Shown here: piece after piece, positions 36,212 to 38,829 of the stretch
Position numbering within the stretch: position 1 is the first letter of the stretch
How the letters are laid out: each line of letters opens with the position of its first letter
Origin: SAR86 cluster bacterium
GTDB lineage: Bacteria; Pseudomonadota; Gammaproteobacteria; Pseudomonadales; Pseudohongiellaceae
Assembly (NCBI GenBank): GCA_002401885.1
Contig: NVUL01000013.1
Span: 8,717-47,545 of the forward strand
Direction of reading: 5' to 3'
Length of the DNA: 38,829 nucleotides
Translations under genes and position numbers: made by a program
The notes under the pieces: model-generated
Told to the model about the DNA's origin: nothing
The model's database searches: none
Seen by the model: the letters and a program-made list of their open reading frames with translations, nothing else

Positions 36212-37369
36212 CTAGAACTGGAAATCGATGCCCAGTGAAACGCGATTGTATTTAACCAGCGCTGTGCTTGGCTCGGACACCTCAAAGGCAGAATACTTAT
36301 CATTTGCTAGATAGCGTTCGGCAGTTAACGTGATCTTCCAGGAGTCCATGTCGGCAATCACGGAAAAGCCTCCGCTGACGGCGCCGAAGGCCGAGAGGCG
36401 GTAATCGCTAGATTGATACTCGCTTGTGGGGTTAAGGAAGTCATCGACGTTGGTAAAAAAATCCGCTGCAGATTGGCTGTAGTAACGCAGCTGAGGAACT
36501 AGCCGAAATGTGCGCCCGAGGTTTTGGTGCCAAGACAGGTCACTCGTGTGAGAGCTGATGCCAAAATCGTCGTGGTAGTAACGGTAGTTAACATGGAGCG
36601 CGGCGTTCGCTGAAACGAAGAATCTTCTGTAGGAGTTGCTCCATGCAATCTGCGTTTTGTTATCTGGTCTGATGTCTCTAAGCTTATACGGGTCGCTCAG
36701 AAATCCAGATTGTTCCGTAAAGCTTAGCGCTGATTGAATGCTGGATACTGGATTAATAATTTGGCTGACGGAAACGAAAAGAGAAGTGCTCTGCTTCTCT
36801 TCATCAATGACACGATTGAAAAGTGCGGCATCAGTGGGAAATACTTTATCCGATGAATGGCTCAGGCCCGTCGAGACTGTGGTGAGGTCGTTGTTGTAGT
36901 GTTTCTCTCCGTTTAAGCCGAAGTAAATGGCGCGGTAGTCATCTTCCTCGGAGTAGCCAATGTTTCCAGCAAAGCTACCGTTCTCTAAATAGTAGCGACT
37001 CCCGATACTGAGTTCCGTGCGCCGGTCGCTGATACCACTTGCACCGCTTAAGTTGACTATGGGCTTGCCCTCCAGACCGCGACTCGTGAACCAGGGTGAC
37101 GCGCCGCTGAGCGATTCGTAGTTCGCGTCCACGTGCACAGACATATTGCGACCGAGTGGAGAGACCAGTTGAAATTGATGAACGTCGATGTCGTAGCGTT
37201 CCAGTTCTCCGAACGGAGCCTCTGAACGAGAGAGGTCGTCTTCCTGATAGTTCGATAATTTATAGGAGATCGTGCTCTGCGTAGGCGGCGCATCTGCCAG
37301 AGCTATGCCAGGCAGCGCTAGAGCGGTACTAGAAAGGGCGACAATGCTGAGAGAGGCGTTGTTCTTCAT
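36212..37369 (-). CDS. DUF3570 protein, predicted outer-membrane beta-barrel
   Basis: A 385-residue exported protein. The signal peptide is about residues 1-25 (IALA-DAPP). The rest is a chain of alternating polar/hydrophobic strands with short turns, ending in a C-terminal Phe (SLGIDFQF), the mark of BAM-inserted barrels. Two SGAS motifs lie at residues 88-91 (YESLSGASPW) and 108-111 (VNLSGASGIS). They resemble the ApbE acceptor pattern Dxx(S/T)GA(T/S), with Glu or Val instead of the leading Asp. With ApbE encoded next in the operon, covalent FMN on Ser91 and/or Ser111 is plausible but inferred. The family has no established function known to me. Confidence 0.88.
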   Translation of the reverse strand: MKNNASLSIVALSSTALALPGIALADAPPTQSTISYKLSNYQEDDLSRSEAPFGELERYDIDVHQFQLVSPLGRNMSVHVDANYESLSGASPWFTSRGLEGKPIVNLSGASGISDRRTELSIGSRYYLENGSFAGNIGYSEEDDYRAIYFGLNGEKHYNNDLTTVSTGLSHSSDKVFPTDAALFNRVIDEEKQSTSLFVSVSQIINPVSSIQSALSFTEQSGFLSDPYKLRDIRPDNKTQIAWSNSYRRFFVSANAALHVNYRYYHDDFGISSHTSDLSWHQNLGRTFRLVPQLRYYSQSAADFFTNVDDFLNPTSEYQSSDYRLSAFGAVSGGFSVIADMDSWKITLTAERYLANDKYSAFEVSEPSTALVKYNRVSLGIDFQF

Positions 37370-37383
37370 GTTAGGCCGCAGTG

Positions 37384-37602
37384 CTAGTTGCAGCCGCAGC
37401 CGCCACCTGCCGCGCTATTGCCTCCTGAGGAGGCTTCTTTGCTAAAGAAGATGTGATCGTTGAGGGAGCTTTCCAATGCGTCGGGATCCCATGCCATTTC
37501 TTCCCTAGCGAGATAGCCACGCTCCCACGCCCTCACATCGGCGCAGGAGATCAGCATAAGAGTACAAATCGACAGAAGTAGGGAGCATCGGAGCTGTCGC
37601 AT
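37384..37602 (-). CDS. DUF4266 mini-lipoprotein with Gly/Cys tail
   Basis: Only 72 residues. A lipoprotein signal ends in LISC (Cys20), so the mature chain is ~53 residues and lipid-anchored. The core WERGYLAREEMAWDPDALESSLNDHIFFSKEASSGG matches DUF4266. It ends in a flexible Gly/Ala/Ser run and the terminal GGGCGCN, giving two cysteines one residue apart. Translation should be strong: AGGAGG sits eight bases before the ATG. It always sits beside DUF3570 as far as I remember. Roles that fit are metal binding, a thiol relay with the TlpA protein, or a substrate for tail modification; none is shown. Confidence 0.85.
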   Translation of the reverse strand: MRQLRCSLLLSICTLMLISCADVRAWERGYLAREEMAWDPDALESSLNDHIFFSKEASSGGNSAAGGGCGCN

Positions 37603-37610
37603 TAGAACTG

Positions 37611-37616
37611 CCTCCT
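37611..37616 (-). promoter_or_regulatory. Consensus ribosome-binding site of the DUF4266 gene
   Basis: On the minus strand these bases read AGGAGG, a perfect match to the anti-SD, eight bases from the DUF4266 ATG. It is the strongest SD I noticed in the window and suggests high output of the small lipoprotein. Confidence 0.7.
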
Positions 37617-37624
37617 CGTTAATG

Positions 37625-37651
37625 CTCTAGGTAGCTAGTTGCCACCTAGAG
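37625..37651 (-). repeat. Intercistronic stem-loop over the TlpA stop codon
   Basis: CTCTAGGT (37625-37632) and ACCTAGAG (37644-37651) form a perfect eight-base stem; the TlpA stop lies in the 11-base loop. It is directly upstream of the strong DUF4266 ribosome-binding site. With no T-run it is unlikely to terminate; it could protect or set the processing point of the downstream message. Confidence 0.55.
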
Positions 37652-38144
37652 AATCTTGAATAGCTTCTTCAATCATTTCAATGTCGCCGGATCGAAAGCC
37701 CATGTGTACGAGCTTGACCGTACCATCAGGCTCAATCAGGTAAGACGTTGGCATACCGATTACTTCGAATAACTCCGCAGCTTCGCCGTCGGGGTCCGCT
37801 GGTATCAAGAAATCCAGAGGTGTATCGAGAAGAAAGTCCAATCCGTCTTCGATTGGATTGTCTACGTTGATAGCGACTATCTCCAAGCCCTGATCTTTGT
37901 ATTTGTGATACATGTCATTATAAAGTGGTAGTGAAGTGAGGCAGGGTGCGCACCAGGAGGCCCAGAAGTCCACGTAGACGGTCTTCCCCTCGAGGCTCGC
38001 CGTGCTAATAGCTGGATGGTCAGCATAGATAGAGGGCAGGTCGAAAATGGGTGCGTTATCGCCTTCCTCCACACCCCAGGCAGATGTGCTAACTGCAGTA
38101 AGCGTCAACAGGGCTAGCATTTGTGATTTCTGCTTGATATTCAT
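37635..38144 (-). CDS. TlpA-like periplasmic thioredoxin
   Basis: A 169-residue exported thiol-disulfide protein. The signal peptide runs to about residue 24 (SAWG-VEEG). The TlpA/AhpC-TSA type fold shows WASWCAPC (Cys65, Cys68) and the cis-proline loop GMPTSY (Pro132). Proteins like this reduce disulfides in specific partners, for example cytochrome c maturation or copper-site clients. As first gene of the DUF4266-DUF3570-ApbE operon it most likely keeps a cysteine of that system reduced; the two tail cysteines of DUF4266 are the obvious candidates, since the DUF3570 mature chain has none. A GGAAG lies upstream of the ATG. Confidence 0.9.
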   Translation of the reverse strand: MNIKQKSQMLALLTLTAVSTSAWGVEEGDNAPIFDLPSIYADHPAISTASLEGKTVYVDFWASWCAPCLTSLPLYNDMYHKYKDQGLEIVAINVDNPIEDGLDFLLDTPLDFLIPADPDGEAAELFEVIGMPTSYLIEPDGTVKLVHMGFRSGDIEMIEEAIQDSLGGN

Positions 38145-38195
38145 GTCGTTGTCTTCCGGTAAGCCTTTGGGCTAGTGAGTATTGTGAATCCTTAG

Positions 38196-38210
38196 TCTAT
38201 GGACCATAGA
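38196..38210. promoter_or_regulatory. Operator-like palindrome upstream of the TlpA-DUF4266-DUF3570-ApbE operon
   Basis: TCTATGG-A-CCATAGA is a perfect 7-1-7 inverted repeat, 51-66 bases before the tlpA-like ATG in a 217-base spacer. Size and place fit a dimeric regulator site. No regulator gene is adjacent, and I could not define a convincing -35/-10 pair. Confidence 0.4.
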
Positions 38211-38280
38211 ATCCTATTTAGTAGGCAATTCTGCCAGAATCTCATTGCTTCCGATAGCCGCGACGAATAGTGGTCCAAAC

Positions 38281-38302
38281 CCACTTCGCTCAGGCGAAGT
38301 GG
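38281..38302 (-). terminator. Probable terminator of the desaturase gene
   Basis: CCACTTCGC (38281-38289) and GCGAAGTGG (38294-38302) make a perfect nine-base stem around four bases, about 60 bases past the desaturase stop. On the minus strand it is followed by GTTTGG, a weak U-tract. A second small repeat (ATAGC/GCTAT, 38304-38320) lies just before it. Confidence 0.5.
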
Positions 38303-38361
38303 CATAGCTCTATAGGCTATAACGCGGTAGTCACTAATCCGTTTACGAGAATAACGCGGAA

Positions 38362-38829
38362 TTAGATCAGTTGTGGGTGTGGTTGCGCCAAATCACGCAA
38401 TAGATGCTGCCAGCGCTGTTTCTGTCCCTTCAACCGATATTGAACTTCTTTATAGCCATGCTTCAGTTGAAGCCGATCTAATGAGTTGAGACTTTCTTGA
38501 AACTGTATTCCCTTGGCCTCGTACCAAGCCTGCCTGTGTTCAGTCCAAAGTTGCAGGGTCTGTAGGAGCTGCTCGTATTCAGTTTCCAGTCGTAGTCGCC
38601 AACTCTCCGGTATATCGAAGCGCTCACATTTCTCAGTCGCTTTCAGGTACTGAAGCTCGAGTCGGGCTTTCTCGATCTGTGCAGGATTGCAGCGTTTAAG
38701 ATCGCGGGTTAGGCCGGCGAAGGAGAGCAGGCTAATCATCCATTTCGTTGGATCGAAGTGCCACCAGCGAATACCGTTTCTATAGTCCCATTGAAAAGTG
38801 TGATGATAATTATGATAACCCTCACCATA
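38362..38829 (-). CDS. Acyl-CoA (delta-9) desaturase, C-terminal part
   Basis: The gene runs off the right edge, leaving ~155 C-terminal residues. The visible start, GEGYHNYHHTFQWDYRNGIRW, is the third histidine box (HNYHH) of membrane stearoyl-CoA-type desaturases and is followed by WWHFDPTKWMI. The remaining ~120 residues form a charged, Gln/Leu/Arg-rich helical tail likely to be coiled-coil, a tail I recall from gammaproteobacterial desaturases near 390 residues long. It would make monounsaturated fatty acids aerobically. The first in-frame Met (38739) is internal and not the start. Confidence 0.9.
   Translation of the reverse strand, partial: YGEGYHNYHHTFQWDYRNGIRWWHFDPTKWMISLLSFAGLTRDLKRCNPAQIEKARLELQYLKATEKCERFDIPESWRLRLETEYEQLLQTLQLWTEHRQAWYEAKGIQFQESLNSLDRLQLKHGYKEVQYRLKGQKQRWQHLLRDLAQPHPQLI

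Noticed and set aside
1..38829. Mobile elements, CRISPR arrays, tRNA or rRNA genes
   Set aside because: I saw no transposase or integrase, no regularly spaced repeats, and no tRNA-like folds in the short gaps between genes.

Overview
The window is one contiguous stretch of a gammaproteobacterial chromosome with roughly balanced base composition. Gene content and order point to a marine, Pseudomonas/Cellvibrio-like lineage. The proA-nadD-rsfS-rlmH-mrdA-rodA-rlpA-dacA-ybeD-lipB-lipA block and the miaB-ybeZ-ybeY-corC-leuS-lptE-holA block converge on each other, which is the arrangement I remember from Pseudomonas rather than the codirectional one in E. coli. I see no rRNA, tRNA, CRISPR, insertion sequence or phage gene. 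Species cannot be named from this.

Layout. At 1-1775 are the 3' end of a YbgA-type (DUF1722) gene and a convergent NhaC-family Na+/H+ antiporter. At 2019-12550 is a housekeeping block on the plus strand: proline synthesis, NAD synthesis, ribosome silencing and 23S rRNA methylation, the rod-shape machinery (PBP2, RodA, RlpA, DacA) and lipoate synthesis (YbeD, LipB, LipA). The lipB-lipA junction carries an unusual 80-bp tandem duplication that copies the start of lipA. At 12751-25411 is a variable slot between the two converging blocks. It holds an unknown membrane protein, an alkylglycerol-monooxygenase-like hydroxylase, a secreted M1 metallopeptidase with a DUF6702 partner, an Hsp70/YegD-like protein, an exported cyclophilin with an extra domain, an NSS-type sodium symporter, a Tat-exported haloacid-dehalogenase-like protein with DUF2164, and a 7TM sensor kinase whose phospho-acceptor histidine is replaced by arginine. 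At 25611-33594, on the minus strand, is the second housekeeping block (holA, lptE, leuS, corC, ybeY, ybeZ, miaB), with DUF1820 and the SrkA/YihE kinase divergent from it.

At 35250-38144 (minus strand) is the most interesting part: a compact operon TlpA-like thioredoxin, DUF4266 mini-lipoprotein ending in a Gly/Cys tail, DUF3570 predicted outer-membrane barrel, and ApbE FAD:protein FMN transferase. The barrel protein carries two SGAS motifs that resemble ApbE flavinylation sites. I read the four genes as a candidate cell-envelope redox system built on a covalently flavinylated outer-membrane protein. The window ends in the C-terminal part of an acyl-CoA desaturase.

Start codons were moved downstream of the longest open frame where homology or a ribosome-binding site supported it (rodA, ybeD, the 12751 gene, the M1 peptidase, DUF2164, corC, miaB, DUF1820).
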